Below are positions 25,301-36,131 of a stretch of DNA of 64,000 bases, piece by piece; the first letter of the stretch is position 1; every line of letters begins with the position of its first letter. Below the pieces are notes generated by a model. That model saw nothing but the letters and a program-made list of their open reading frames with translations, was not told where the DNA came from and did no database searches. Made by a program: the position numbers and the translations under genes. The DNA comes from Mytilus galloprovincialis (Eukaryota > Mollusca > Bivalvia > Mytilida > Mytilidae), in the NCBI RefSeq assembly GCF_965363235.1, contig NC_134845.1, positions 65,253,261 through 65,317,260 of the forward strand, in the 5' to 3' direction.

Positions 25301-28300
25301 AACAAAATTTACTTATAAGTAGACACAAATAACTTGTACTAGAAGTACCCCTGTACTAGAAGTAACCATGACTGGTTTCTTGAAAACAAATGGTTGTTTT
25401 TATAATGACATATTATTGCAAAATGACTTATTAATTTTAGATATAAATGGTTAATATCAATGCTAGACCCTCACTTCTCACCATTTACACAGACACCAGT
25501 CTTTAGTGTAACCATCTTAACTGTTTTACCCTGGACAAAATAGTTTTAAGTTTATTTATCATGTTTATTTAGCTAATTAACTATATACATATATAAATAT
25601 ACTCTTTAAACAAAAAGTTCATATTTCCCCATCTCAGAGTTTTAATTTCATTCTTGTTAGTTGTTTGTATTAAGTAATTATCAACACAAATTATCATAAT
25701 ACATTGTTTGAAAATTAAAAAAAATCAGATTTATATAAAAAAAATAGGATGAGGTTAATAACAATAAAATTACAGATGGAAACAAGGAATGTCACAGAAA
25801 AACAACCCGACCAAAGAGTAAAAATTTATTTGTGAAAGAAAAAAGTAGCACAACATGTTTACCGGTACATGTATGCATTGGTAAAAGAGAAAGCTAATAA
25901 ATAATTATGACTTTTGAGAAAGATCTTTGGAAAAAGGGAGATGGTACAAATGGGATAATCTCTGTTAAAAAAATAAAAAGTACTAGATTTGGCAACACTA
26001 TATTTGTCTACTATAATGCCACTTCTGAATTTCATGTTTAATTGTCGACTTAATTCCACCATATGATAATACAATGTAGATACTACTTTTCGAAACACTA
26101 GTGTGATTTTGCTGGGAGCAAATAAAAAGAAAATTATGCCTGTCAATATTTATTATTAAAAAAAGTTCTCGCTTGGCTTTAATTAATGGGAAAAAAGTCC
26201 TTGCCCTGCTTAAAAAAAACTAAAGTACACATATGATATTTTTTTACGAAATCAATAATACATGTACATATCAGAGCTGGTATTTCAACTAAAATGCATA
26301 TATATTTCAATATTATAAAGACTTAATTTTTGTGAAGGAAGTCAACTTAGGAGCACTGTGATTGGATCCAAGGGTACAATATTTTTTTTATCTATCTATG
26401 AGTCATCTGTAGTTTGTATATTTCCAAATTCAATTTTAAAACCTATTGAAATATTATATAAATATTCATTAATTTGGTGTTAAATGACCGTGGGCATCAG
26501 ACTTCAGTTATGTTTTTACTTTTTTGAAGCTTAGTACATTTGATTTTTATCACAAAGTATAGAAATGTTTCACTGAGAACATTAATACTGTTTCGAGAAA
26601 AAAGTCCAAAGTCATCATAATACGTCAAATTGATGGGTAAATAATTAAACTGTATATTCGGATTTCAATATAAGCTATATTGTATAAACTGCACCAAACT
26701 ATTGTTCTTTTGTATTTGTTTTTACCTTTCACAATGATTAATTTAATTGGAAACTCAAAATTTCAAGTAGAAACAAATATTTTAACTGGGTTATTTGCCT
26801 TATATTTGCTTTGTAATTCCCTAAATGTATCACTTAGATATTTCTCTATAGCCATAATCTATTAAAATAAGAAATGTTAAATTGTCCATCTAAGAAAAAA
26901 AGAGACCAACCTGAGTTGAGGCTTAATTTGGATAGAATTTATATTCTCCTGTGCAAAGAATTGTTCACATTCTTGGCAATTCATTCAGCAAATATTTCAA
27001 TATCGCTTCATTTAGTAGTTTCTATCTTTTTTTTTTATATCAGGCATATATACATTTTTTTCATTTCAACTGTTTGCAAGGACTTTTGTTGGAGATTAAT
27101 ACTCCCAAGGGACATAATTCAGCTGTATCATAGATTACGTTGACATTCTTTTAATGCTCAAAAATTTAATTTTACACAGGTAACTTTTATCTAAAATAGG
27201 TGAATCTTCTGGAGTAAACAACAACTTTAAATGATAAATACTACTTCATAACGTTTGACCTCACGGGTGTAGTAAAATTTGTTGATTGATGCATGTGGCT
27301 ATTCTAGTAAATGAATTAATCTACTAAGCGAGAGCACTTAGCCCTTTTTGAAAGGCTAATGCTTGTTTATAATACAATTGAAATTATTTTCTGTTTACTT
27401 TAAGCATTTGTTTACCATACGTTATGCTATGTTTAATTCACATCATTTTTAGTTTTCTGATATTTTATTTATTACAGACAATGCTTAATAATAATGTACT
27501 ATAAGCAATTTAATATTATTTATGCCCCACCTACAATAAAAGAGGGGCATTTTGTTTTCTGGTCTGTGCCTCCGTTCCTTTGTCCGTCAGTTAGTATGTC
27601 TGTGAGTTTGCTCGCACCACTTCAGGTTAAAGTTTTTGATCAAGGTAGTTTTTTAAGGAAGCTGAACTTGATACTAAGTACACTTGTTGTTTATGATATG
27701 ATCTTTCCAATTTTAAAGCCAAAATAAACTTTTGATCACAATTTCATGGTCAACTGTTCAGAGAAAATGAAAGTGGGAGTTTAAGGTTTAAGTTTTTGGT
27801 CAAGGTAGTTTTTATTGAAGTTGATAACACAAAAACACACAAAAATGTATTGAAGCTCTGTATTAGGTTTTATTGGTTTACATTCAATTGTGCTTTTTTT
27901 TCTTTCATTTTTTTCACAGAAATAACAAATATGTGTATAATAAATAAGAACATTTAGACCTATAAACATAATGCATTCAGATAATGTATAAGTATATGAA
28001 CTAACAATCATCCTCAAGTCATTGATTTGTTAAAGTGCTGTTATTCAATTTGATTTTAAAAAATATAGTTTTAATCTTTTACACTCTTGATTTATGTGAT
28101 ATTGTGTTATAGAAATGTATTTGTATTTATTGCTCTGATAAGCATAATGTGCTTAAAGTTATAAAGAATTGAATAGAATTGAATTGATTTAATCAGTGGC
28201 GGATCCAGGGGGGGGGGGGGGTTCCGGGGGTGCGCACCCCCCCTTTATTTTTGCCGATCAATGCATTTGTATCGGGACATGTTTTCCACCCCCCCCCTGC

Positions 28301-31300
28301 ACTCCCCCTTTGCCCTGGGTTAGCACCCCCCCTTTCGAAAATTCCTGCATCCGCCCCTGATTTAATTGTTTTAAAATGCACACATGAAAGGGTTATTAAA
28401 AAGAGTGCACCCCCCATATGTTAGTTAATCAACTTTTCACCCCACTCATTATTCGCCTAAAAAAATTATGTGCCCCGTCCATGTTTGCACTAGCCCAACC
28501 CTCATATAAATATTGCACAGTCCCTTATAGGCGCTTTATTCAAATTAATTTTCTATATTCAACACTAACATTGTATATTAACGGCATGGGACAAACTGGC
28601 TTAAGAATATATTTTTTTGTCATCTGCTTGACCATGATAATTTTTTTAAGAAAAATCATCCCCCTCCCCCATCCTAGTGGATAGTCCCTCACATAATTAT
28701 CAGTGACTATAACAAATGAATATTGTCTACCTTTTTTGAAATAACTGAGTCCCATCTTATTATGCAAAAAGGTTAATAAACAGGAAATTTTGTCTGACAT
28801 CTTAGCTGCATGTCGTTCAGACGACAGAGCTAGAAGCTGATTCGAGGTGAAGGTTGAAACGTTGTATCATGTGACATTTTTTCTGTGTTTGCCAATCTCG
28901 TGAACATTGACAAACAGACAGATTGATTAGACAGATGGATAAATGTAGGATTTTTAGAGATTTTCTTCATTTGTTTTTCAAACAAAGCCTTTTCTAACTT
29001 TACCTCCTTATCCAGGTGAAAATAGAAATGGTAATGTTGCACTTAGGCCAACCATTTGATTAGGAGGGGGTGGTGGTTATAAGTTTGTTTACAGGTTTTG
29101 GAGAGAAAAAAATATTTGTTTTTGACCAGTAAATAGGATATGTATGTTGCATCCTCATGCAGCTGCCACTATGACTATGTGTAATATGATGCTAAAATTG
29201 AAAGAAAACAAATGGATTTTGGACTAGTCCCCAAAAATATAGATTGTTTTTGCCAAAGAAAAAAGATGTTTGTCTTGAATTGAAATCCCCCTCCCGATAA
29301 TCAAAAGGTTGCAGCCTCACAAAACACAGCATAGTTATTTATTTAGTCAATATTTATAGTGAAAAGAAATGTGTCCATTTCAGTAGCAGATCTAGAAATG
29401 TTCACAAGAGGGGGTCCACTGACTAACTAAGAGGGTCCCTGCATCAGTCATGCTTCAGTGATTTATATAAGCAATCAATTTTTCCCACAAAAAGGGGGGT
29501 TCCCTATGTAAAACCCGCTTAATCCACCCCTGCTTTTCAATGATTTTTTTATTTATACTTGTAGTGCATTTCTTATCAGGGTTCTCTCTAAGGCAAGTCA
29601 ATGAGTCCCAGACTCATCAAAATCAGTTAAGACTCATCATGTTCAAACTTGCAATTCCAAAGATGCATTAAAATTGTAAAATTTATTGTATATACTGCAG
29701 GATTGATCACAAATTTATCTCTAAAGTTTAAATTAATCTAAATTATGTGAATTTTCCTTGCTCTAGTATTATCAAGGGGACTGCAATTATGTATAATAAA
29801 AGTACAAGAAATTATATCACTGTGAAACTGGCTAGAGAAAGTTAAATGTGAAAAGAAGTATCTGTGACTATAAGTTTGTTTACAGAATATACAAAATAAT
29901 GAGAGGCATTATTGAATGGTTTGATTAAATGACATTCAAGTGAAAGTAACTTTCTACTAGTCTTGTTATATTAGTGATCTGAAAAGTATTGTTAGTTAAC
30001 TTAGTTCTCATTTTATGCTATTTCTTCAGTTTTTCACTGTTAGGCTATAAGGAGGCCCTAAAATTGTTCATTTGTATAACATAGCAGGGAGATAACTCTG
30101 ATAAAATCATTTGAATATTTAAATCACATTCAACACTTGTTTTAAACACAGAATACATATGTAATGTTAACTGGAAGAAAAACTAAGTCCATTCGAATGT
30201 AAAATATGGACATAATGGATTTATTTTTTACAAAATTTACTTCTGGATATTATCTTATGATCATAAATAAGCTTCTGTCCAATTCCTGTACAAACCAAGG
30301 ATAGTTTAAGAAAGTTATTAAAATTTTAAAAACTTTAACCACAGAGTGAATGTAATGTTTCCCCGCAGAAAAACTGAGTCCATTTACATGTAAAATATTG
30401 AAAAAATGGAATTTTATTTTTACAAAAGTTTCTTCTGGATACTATCTTATGATCATAAGGTCCAAGGACACAGTTATCTTCCTTTGGTTTTCGTTGTCTA
30501 CGAATATAGTCCCTAGTGTAAACAGTGTATAACTAACATGTTTTATTTAATACACTTTCCCAATTTATTTCTAAATTATATTAAATGCATGAAATATTAA
30601 GTAGGGGGATGTAATTCATGTCAAAAAAATTTTGGTGCTGAAACTTTTTGTTAAGTAGTGAATTGCAGGGATGATTCCAGGTTTTTACAAATGGGTCCCT
30701 TAAATATCAAATTGGGAATTTTTTTATGCATACAATATAAGACGAAATCATATATCATTTTCCTGTAAAAACGGAAAATGAATATTAAGTTAATTTCTTC
30801 TGTACACTGATTGAAGAAATTATTGGATTCAGACCAGGGAAGTTGTAATACATGAATATCATTGCATATGATGCACTATCATCTTAACTTTGGTAAACGA
30901 GGCCTATTACAAAAAAACATATATACCACAAGTACCAGCTAACATAAACCTATGGCAAGCCCTTTAGCTATTTATTCGAATTTCAAACTATCTCATAATA
31001 TATATTTCATATAATATATAAGATTTATTTAAGATATCTTAAAGTATATGAAATATCTTGTAAATATGTTTTGTATAAGATATCTTATTTAGTTCATTCA
31101 ATATCATATTGAGAAAATTATATGAGATATCTTATAAACTACATGTATAAGACATCTCATAAATTATTTCAGATATCTCGTGAACTATATAAGATATCTT
31201 ATAAACTTTATAAGATATCTTTCAAACTATATCAAATATCTAATGAACTATTATATAAGATATCTTATAAAGTTTATGAGATATCTTGAAGTTAGATTAA

Positions 31301-31398
31301 ATAGCAAAACGGCTTGCCATATTAACCAGTGAAAAAAATTTAAATATATTTCAAATAGAACTGGCCAATTGTTGAATTAAGAAAAGCAATTACAAAAG

Positions 31399-31429
<31 letters not shown>

Positions 31430-33588
31430 TTAATTGATAAGTTATTTAAAGCAATTGAACCAGTGAACTTTAAAATTATTTGGATCATTTTCATATCTTT
31501 TGAAACAGTTCCATAATGATGACATCGTATTTAATAAGGGGGGGGTCTCATTTCATGAATGGCACTAAAAATAATTTCACAATGATTTAAATTATATTAA
31601 ATTTTTATACGACCGCAAAAATAGAAATTTTTACGTCGTATATTGCTTTCACGTTTGCGTTGTCGTCTGTGGCGTCCGAATAATTTTAGTTTACGCATTC
31701 TAACTTTAGTAAAGGTGAATAGAAATCTATGAAATTTTAACACAAGGTTTATGACCATAAAATGAAGGTTGGGATTGGTTTTGGGAGTTTTGATCCAAAC
31801 ATTTTAGGAATAAGGGACCAAAAAGGGCCCTAATAAGCAATTTCTTGTTTTTCGTTCTATAACTTTAGTTTAAGTAAATAGAAATATATGAAATTTTGAC
31901 ATAAGGTTTGTGACCACAAAAGAAAGGTCGGGATTGTTTTTGGAAGTTTTGTTTCCAACAGTTAAGGAATTGGGGACCAAAAAGGGGCCCAAATAAGCTT
32001 TTTTCTTGATTTTAGCACCATAACTTTAGTATAAGTTTATAGAAATCTATGAAATTTAAACACAAGGTTTATGACCGTTAAAGGAAGGTTGGGATTGATT
32101 TAGGGAGTTTTGGTCCAAACAGTTTAGGAAAAAGGGGCCAAAAGGGTCCAAAGTTAAACCATTAGAAGATCAGATCATAATTTTTTGCACAGATGTTTCC
32201 AAAAGAAGCAAATGTGATATGATTGCCAATGAGACAACTCTCCAAAAGCTACCAAAATGACCAACTATAGGTCACTGTATGGCCTTCAACAATGAGCAAC
32301 ACCTATACTGAGATGAAATTGTTTTAATAAACATCAAAAAGGATATTTTATAATTTACAACCTATATTCATGGAATGCAAGAAACATGTTGAAAAATTAA
32401 TTATAATTACACAGAGAGTGTTCATTTAATAAATATCTGTTGGTCTATCAGCATGATATAAGTATCAAAAACATTTTGATATGAACTACCATCAGAATAT
32501 CATCAGTTAAGGATGTTTGCTGCTCAGATTCAAAATAAATAACTTTCCAAAAACTAGTATGTATTGATAGGGGTTAAGTTGAGGATTAAAAAAATCAAAA
32601 AGAATATAGGGGTCAATGTGATTGTTTTTGAGATATTAGCCATTGGAATTTTGGCCAGAAATGTTCTCTCTTGACTTTTCTAGCTTTACCATTGACCAGT
32701 TAAAAGTTCTCAAAAACTATTTAATATAATTAAGATTTATAAGACTGTCACAAATGGCTTATAATTATACATGTATAAGATTTATACAAAGAAAAAATGG
32801 GGGTTCATGGTCAAATTTTTTTAAGGCATTCAAATGGATAAAACCAGAGGATTTCAAAAGCTGACAAAATTTCCAAAACATGACAAGCAAACATCCTTAA
32901 ATATAATTGAAGACAATTTTGGTAAAAAAAATTTGTATCTCAAATTTGATACTAATGTTTAGGTTAATCATGGATCATAGTTAGACTATACAAATCATTG
33001 TTTAAATCAAATATTATACAATTATGTTAATTATCCAGATTTTTTATACTTAACAACATCAAATTGCAAAATAGGGCCTTGCTTATGCTCAGAAAAATAA
33101 AATATGATATATAAAGCAAAGCAACATTATCTGATTATTAGAAAATATGATAAAAAAAATAACTTTACTTTTAAAAATGCAATATTCATGTTCATATTCA
33201 TAAACAGGTGAGAAAATAATGAAACTAAAATGAGTTGAAATGGTTTATTGGGTCTATAATGGTTGTGTTTCAATATTATTATTTTATACAGAGTAATTAA
33301 CACTCCTCCCCTCTTTTTCTATCTGTCCTCCCAAATAAAAAACCGAAATAAGTAACTTTACTAGACAGATTTTGATGCCTTATATTAATTATTCACATGT
33401 TAATTATTTAAACTAATTACTATAGTGTATTTGCAACTCACCGTATTTTGCTGGTATGACATCTGACTTGTTGATCTACTACTAGTTGGCAGAGAATAAG
33501 TTGGCTGGTATTGATGCATTATCTGGTTGTTACTTCTCACATTGTTAAGATGTGTAAAGGTTGGCTGGTAGTGACGTTGATATTCCAT
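15821..33588 (-). CDS. CACTA second gene: unrecognised 378-aa protein, 4 exons
   Basis: Exons (minus strand) are 33588-33442, 24705-24454, 18572-18388 and 16373-15821. All three introns start GT(A/G)AG and end AG, and their phases (0, 0, 2) keep one frame for 378 codons, which chance would rarely give. I do not recognise the family. Residues 1-49 are rich in Gln, Ser and Tyr. Residues 50-133 hold a Cys cluster (CDLRCKCC...CAC). Residues ~134-230 are highly basic (RTREKVRTRFRKR, KQARASFKQR) and could bind DNA. Residues ~231-285 are a Ser/Pro/Thr linker. Residues ~288-378 form a conserved-looking end (FKVGDNVCIASGGKTYDFATVEKIW). Its place opposite the transposase suggests a TnpA-like partner; that role is inferred. 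Confidence 0.78.
17369..17937. repeat. TTAA-flanked MITE, copy A
   Basis: It starts TTAAGGGGGCTCTTGGGTC and ends ...CCCTCGAGCCTCCTTAA. The ends are inverted copies (TTAAGGrGGCTC) and TTAA flanks both sides, as with piggyBac-type targets. Inside is the AT-rich block GGCTCACAATC... shared with copy B at 19887-20617. It has no coding frame. Confidence 0.7.
17968..18232 (+). repeat. Dispersed mussel-type repeat, long copy
   Basis: The segments in order are GTAATTCAGTGGTTGTCGTT, CGTTCATTTTTTTACATAA, GGCCTTTTATAGCTGACTA, GGTATGGGCTTTGCTCATTG, a GTTGTTAATGTTTGTGTCAT block and GTTGTCTCATTGGCAATCAT, ending ACCACATCTTCT. The copy at 18749-19021 has the same order. Partial copies lie elsewhere in both orientations. 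No coding frame is shared, so it is a non-autonomous interspersed repeat of unknown mechanism. Confidence 0.85.
18388..18572 (-). CDS. Minus-strand CACTA gene, exon 3
   Basis: This 185-base exon runs from acceptor CATCATTGTAG to donor GTGAGTATAA. It encodes a 61-residue stretch plus two bases, rich in Lys/Arg near the end (RTREKVRTRFRKRM). It enters in phase 0 and leaves in phase 2, and the next exon restores the frame exactly. Confidence 0.8.
18749..19021 (+). repeat. Dispersed mussel-type repeat, second long copy
   Basis: Same segment order as 17968-18232, with point differences and small gaps. It lies only ~520 bases away in the same orientation, separated by exon 3 of the minus-strand gene. 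Confidence 0.85.
19738..19880 (+). repeat. Dispersed mussel-type repeat, partial copy
   Basis: It begins at TCTGGGCCTTTTATAGCGGA and runs to GTCTCATTGGCAATCATACC and ACACCTTCTTTT. The 5' third of the long copies is missing. It abuts the TTAA MITE that starts at 19887. Confidence 0.8.
19887..20617. repeat. TTAA-flanked MITE, copy B, with a nested MITE
   Basis: The ends and internal order match copy A (17369-17937). The extra length is mainly a second element at 20058-20275, whose ends are inverted copies of TACTnTAAATnCAGAAATTATTG. The insertion order is therefore copy B first, the nested element later. Confidence 0.68.
20058..20275. repeat. MITE nested in the TTAA element
   Basis: The ~23-bp terminal inverted repeats begin TACTTTAAATACAGAAATTA on the left; on the right the reverse complement reads TACTGTAAATTCAGAAATTA. 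A related end, TACTGTAAGTTCAGAAATTG, occurs at 38909 in the first transposase intron. No coding content. Confidence 0.68.
20939..21436. repeat. Foldback repeat with iterated AGTCACAGGAC arms
   Basis: The left arm (20939-21001) has AAAGTCACAGGACA-type units. The right arm (21360-21436) carries them inverted as TGTGACTTTTTGTCC several times, ending TCCTAC. The ~360-base middle is AT-rich and non-coding. The internally repetitive arms resemble foldback-type elements. Confidence 0.65.
23192..23326 (-). repeat. Dispersed mussel-type repeat, partial copy
   Basis: In reverse orientation: AGATGTGGTATGATTCATTA at the left and CAATGAGCAAAGCCCATATT...GCTATAAAAGGCCC at the right. Confidence 0.75.
24454..24705 (-). 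CDS. Minus-strand CACTA gene, exon 2
   Basis: This is an 84-codon, phase-0 exon between acceptor TTAATTTTCAG and donor GTAAGA. It encodes a Cys-rich cluster (PPKCDLRCKCC...VCACN) that could coordinate zinc, followed by SVGTQTD. It begins ATG, but the splice acceptor immediately before it and the in-frame exon 1 argue that the true start lies upstream. Confidence 0.8.
27522..27820 (+). repeat. Dispersed repeat beginning ATGCCCCACCTAC
   Basis: ATGCCCCACCTACAATAAAAG and GAGGGGCATTTTG form an inverted pair at the start. AGTTTTTGATCAAGGTAGTT and AAGTTTTTGGTCAAGGTAGT, about 160 bases apart, show an internal duplication. There is no gene. It resembles interspersed repeats I associate with bivalves. 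Confidence 0.5.
28194..28359. repeat. hAT-like MITE, CAGTGGCGGATCC type
   Basis: It starts CAGTGGCGGATCCAGG and ends CATCCGCCCCTG, which are inverted ends. GATTTAAT precedes it, and (G)ATTTAAT follows if the final G is shared, giving a 7-8 bp duplication as in hAT elements. The ~166-base body has poly-G and poly-C runs and is far more GC-rich than its surroundings. Confidence 0.75.
29381..29532. repeat. Second, diverged CAGTGGCGGATC-type MITE
   Basis: It starts CAGTAGCAGATCTAG and ends AATCCACCCCTG, with internal GGGGGTCC and GGGGGGTTCCC. Similar size and ends to 28194-28359 but more diverged; no target duplication is recognisable. Confidence 0.55.
29533..30442. other. Intronic, no gene seen
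   Basis: AT-rich sequence. Two related blocks, around 30150-30270 and 30340-30455 (each with AAAACT(A/G)AGTCCATT and TTCTGGATA, then TATCTTATGATCATAA), look like an old tandem duplication. No coding frame. Confidence 0.5.
30951..31321. repeat. MITE filled with an AAGATATCTTATAAA array
   Basis: The ends are ~23-bp inverted copies starting TATGGCAAGCC (left 30951-30973, right end at 31321). Between them, about ten degenerate copies of the palindromic core AAGATATCTTATAAACT, spaced roughly 25-35 bases, fill the body. There is no coding content. Confidence 0.72.
31399..31428. repeat. (TA)n microsatellite
   Basis: About 15 uninterrupted TA units. Confidence 0.9.
31603..32160. repeat. Dispersed repeat with three internal ~170-bp units
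   Basis: It starts ATACGACCGCAAAAATAGAA and GTCGTATATTG, a short inverted pair, followed by a CGTTTGCGTTGTCG stretch. The block TAACTTTAGT...ATAGAAATCTATGAAATTTT...AAGGTTTATGACC...GGGAAGTTTTG...GGACCAAAAAGGG then occurs three times (about 31695, 31857 and 32020). Non-coding. Confidence 0.7.
32208..32310 (-). repeat. Dispersed mussel-type repeat, partial copy
   Basis: ATGATTGCCAATGAGACAAC, TCTCCAAAAGC and GGCCTTCAACAATGAGCAAC, in reverse orientation to 17968. Confidence 0.8.
33442..33588 (-). CDS. Minus-strand CACTA gene, exon 1 (start)
   Basis: ATG at 33588-33586 opens 49 codons rich in Gln, Tyr, Ser and Thr (MEYQRHYQPTFTHLNN...SYQQNT), ending at the consensus donor ACG|GTGAGT. The frame is open four codons further up from a TTG, which is not a normal start. 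A TATA-like box lies 43-52 bases upstream of the ATG, so the 5' UTR would be very short. Confidence 0.78.
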
Positions 33589-33630
33589 GTTGACAAGCAA
33601 ACAATGATGTGCAAGAATTCAGTTTTACTT

Positions 33631-33640
33631 TTTATATAAG
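33631..33640 (-). promoter_or_regulatory. TATA-like box of the minus-strand CACTA gene
   Basis: On the minus strand this reads CTTATATAAA, about 45 bases before the ATG. Transcription starting ~30 bases downstream would leave a leader of under 20-25 bases. Confidence 0.5.
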
Positions 33641-35195
33641 GTTAAAAAGATGATAATTGATTGGTTAAACATCTACTTGTGTTTTCTATTTGAAGTTTTA
33701 CAGGTGTTATAATAACGATGAACATGGCTTCAATGCCAAGCTGACATGTGTATAGCTCTTGTAAATAGAAAATGCCATTTCTATTGTGTTTTTAATTTTA
33801 TGATTGGCTTTGTGAAGCCATTCAAATATATCCTGATAGGAAACTTCAAATGATGAAAGGTTTTTTGCAAATTCATTAAATGTTTGGATTGTTTTTCCTA
33901 ATTGCTATCAAAACAACATTTAAATTATTTTACTATGTATAATACATTTGAAATGTTGTGTACAAATATATTTGCAATGTTAATGATATACATTAATTAC
34001 AATCAGAAGTTTTATGTTTATAATACATTTATATTTATAATTAAAGTGTTTTTGAATAAATATAAATGTAAATTATTTATTTTCCTGCATCCTTGTGCAT
34101 TATATGTAAAGCGGTTTTGTGTTAACATTTTTAAATAGTACTATTAACTTTAAAGTTTATAGCCCTAACCAGTAATATTCTTTAATATATGATTATGTGA
34201 AACAATTTATTTGCAAAATTTGTCAAATAAAAATTAATTCAACAGAATCAAAAGACTTGGTAATCTATGAAAATCCACAGTCAGTCTGTGGATGATGAGA
34301 TTCACTTAATTTCATTATGTCCAAGAAAAGCTAGATTATAACTTAAATTTTACTTTCAAATTCTACACAAAATTAAAAAAGTATAAAATTTAAGCTTAAC
34401 CTTTAGAAAGCATATTTCCATAATTTTTACCTTGTTATATTCATATGGCACATAACCATGACAAGAGCACCAGAACTAGTATAGCAATTTAGTAGGTTGA
34501 TTTTTTTAATTTTGTTTCATAATTATTTATTTTTTATATCTTATCAAAATGACTTTTTTTCCTTGAGGTTTTGTGACTTTTTTTTGTTTATGTTTCTACT
34601 CTATATTAAACAAACCAGTACATGTATTATTAAATGTAACACTTCAATCCTTCATAATTAATAATTTACAAAAAAGTTCCAATTTTTTTTCACAAATGTT
34701 TTTAAAATTATAAACTTAAAATTTAAAAGCTCATTAATTGGTAACCGTATGTATACATAACAGCCACTAAAGAAAAAATATGTAAATGTTTGAAAAATTT
34801 ACATTAAGGCCATATTACAAATTTTCCACATTTTTAATGAAAAACAGGAAAATATCGGCTAGTTGTCTTCTCAAGAAACACTCAGATCTCATGCATCAAG
34901 GATTTGTATAGTTAGACTAACTATACAAATTCTTGAATGCATCAACAAAAAAATCTTTTGATATAATTTTTGTTTTTCAATTAAAATAATTGACAAGAAG
35001 ATTAAGATTGTTTAAAAACTGATACACTGTGGTCTTGATCCAAATGTGTTTTTAAATTATAAACTTTGTTTATAACTTGTATAAAAACACTAATCCTATC
35101 CTATCCACTGGAATTAATGGTTAAAGTTCAGTTTATAATTTTAGTTCAATTAGTCCAGTCAAATTAAATTTTAACCTCAAACTAATTGCAACAGA
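33641..35195. other. Region between the divergent CACTA genes
   Basis: No coding frame with support. This stretch, up to 37078, should hold the transposase promoter and one or more 5' UTR exons, but I cannot place them. A near-perfect palindrome lies at 34891-34942. Confidence 0.5.
34891..34942. repeat. Near-perfect palindrome with a 1-base loop
   Basis: The arms 34891-34915 and 34917-34942 (ATGCAT..CAAG.ATTTGTATAGTTAG and its complement) differ by about one substitution and one extra base, around a single A. Confidence 0.85.
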
Positions 35196-35201
35196 TTTTT
35201 T

Positions 35202-35430
35202 AGCTCACCTGGCCCGAAGGGCCAAGTGAGCTTTTCTCATCACCCGGCGTCCGGCGTCGTCCGGCGTCGTCGTCCAGCGTCCGGCGTCGTTAACTTTTAC
35301 AAAAATCTTCTCCTCTGAAACTGCTTGGCCAAATTAAACCAAACTTGGCCACAATCATCATTGGGGTATCTAGTTTAAAAATTGTGTCCGGTGTAAAAAG
35401 TGAAAATTCTTTGTATCAGACCATACTGTC
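35202..35430. repeat. GC-rich dispersed repeat with AGCTCACCTGGCCC hairpin
   Basis: The start is a tight hairpin, AGCTCACCTGGCCC / GAA / GGGCCAAGTGAGCT, with one mismatch. It is followed by iterated CCGGCGTCGTC units and CTTCTCCTCTGAAACTGCTT. The CpG-rich start stands out from AT-rich surroundings. It is a dispersed repeat type I associate with bivalve genomes; not a gene. Confidence 0.65.
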
Positions 35431-36131
35431 TGCTTAAACAGTTGAATGTAAGAGCCTTTTTGTGCTCAGATTTATTGCATCATGTCACCTGAGTATAGAA
35501 ATGATAGAAAAGACACAAATTTTTATTTCCTATAGCTCAAATATGCATTTTTAAATGTAAATATGTGCTACGGCCTAAATTGACCCTAAATTATTTTTAG
35601 TCTTACTTGGCCTAAGACCCTTTTAAATTAATATGATGTTATTTGTAAGTGTTCTGTCCATTTAAAGTACATTAAATACATATATAACATGTATAAGGAT
35701 TATTTCTAATCAAAAAGCTTGACAAATTTAAAATTGCTGGAAAATATTACATCTTTATATAAGGTCCCCCTTCATTGGAAAACCTCCATTTTTAGTCATA
35801 GGCTCATATAAAGTTGACTTTTGAATAATTATGCTAAGTCTGATGTATCAAATGAGTAATCTATTGCTTTAAATTACATGACATATTATATATATAGGCA
35901 TTTTGAAAGTATTTTTTTGCAATATTTAAATTTTAAAAGCCTCAAATGTTGATAGTTGAAATTTCTCAATTTTAACGTCTGAATTTAACACGTAAAGTTG
36001 AATATAGAATTAATCATAATGTCTTTAATATATATCCTATTGCTATGAAACTTTGTAAGCAGTCTTAGAATATATTAAGCTTTAGTTATACCAAGTTTTA
36101 TTAAGATTGGTAAACTTTTTCTATCCTATTA

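Larger units (their letters stand above)
24706..33441 (-). other. Intron 1 of the minus-strand gene
   Basis: GTGAGT to CAG, about 8.7 kb. It carries the repeats listed between 27522 and 32310. From 24706 to 27521 and 32311 to 33441 I see only AT-rich sequence; open frames near 25859-26146 and 26680-27143 have no splice or homology support. Confidence 0.7.

Noticed and set aside
26680-27143. Overlapping hydrophobic open frames
   Set aside because: AT-rich chance frames inside an intron; no splice sites or domain pattern.
28193-28424. Open frames on both strands around 28.3 kb
   Set aside because: They read through the GC-rich CAGTGGCGGATCC MITE and its poly-G/C runs.
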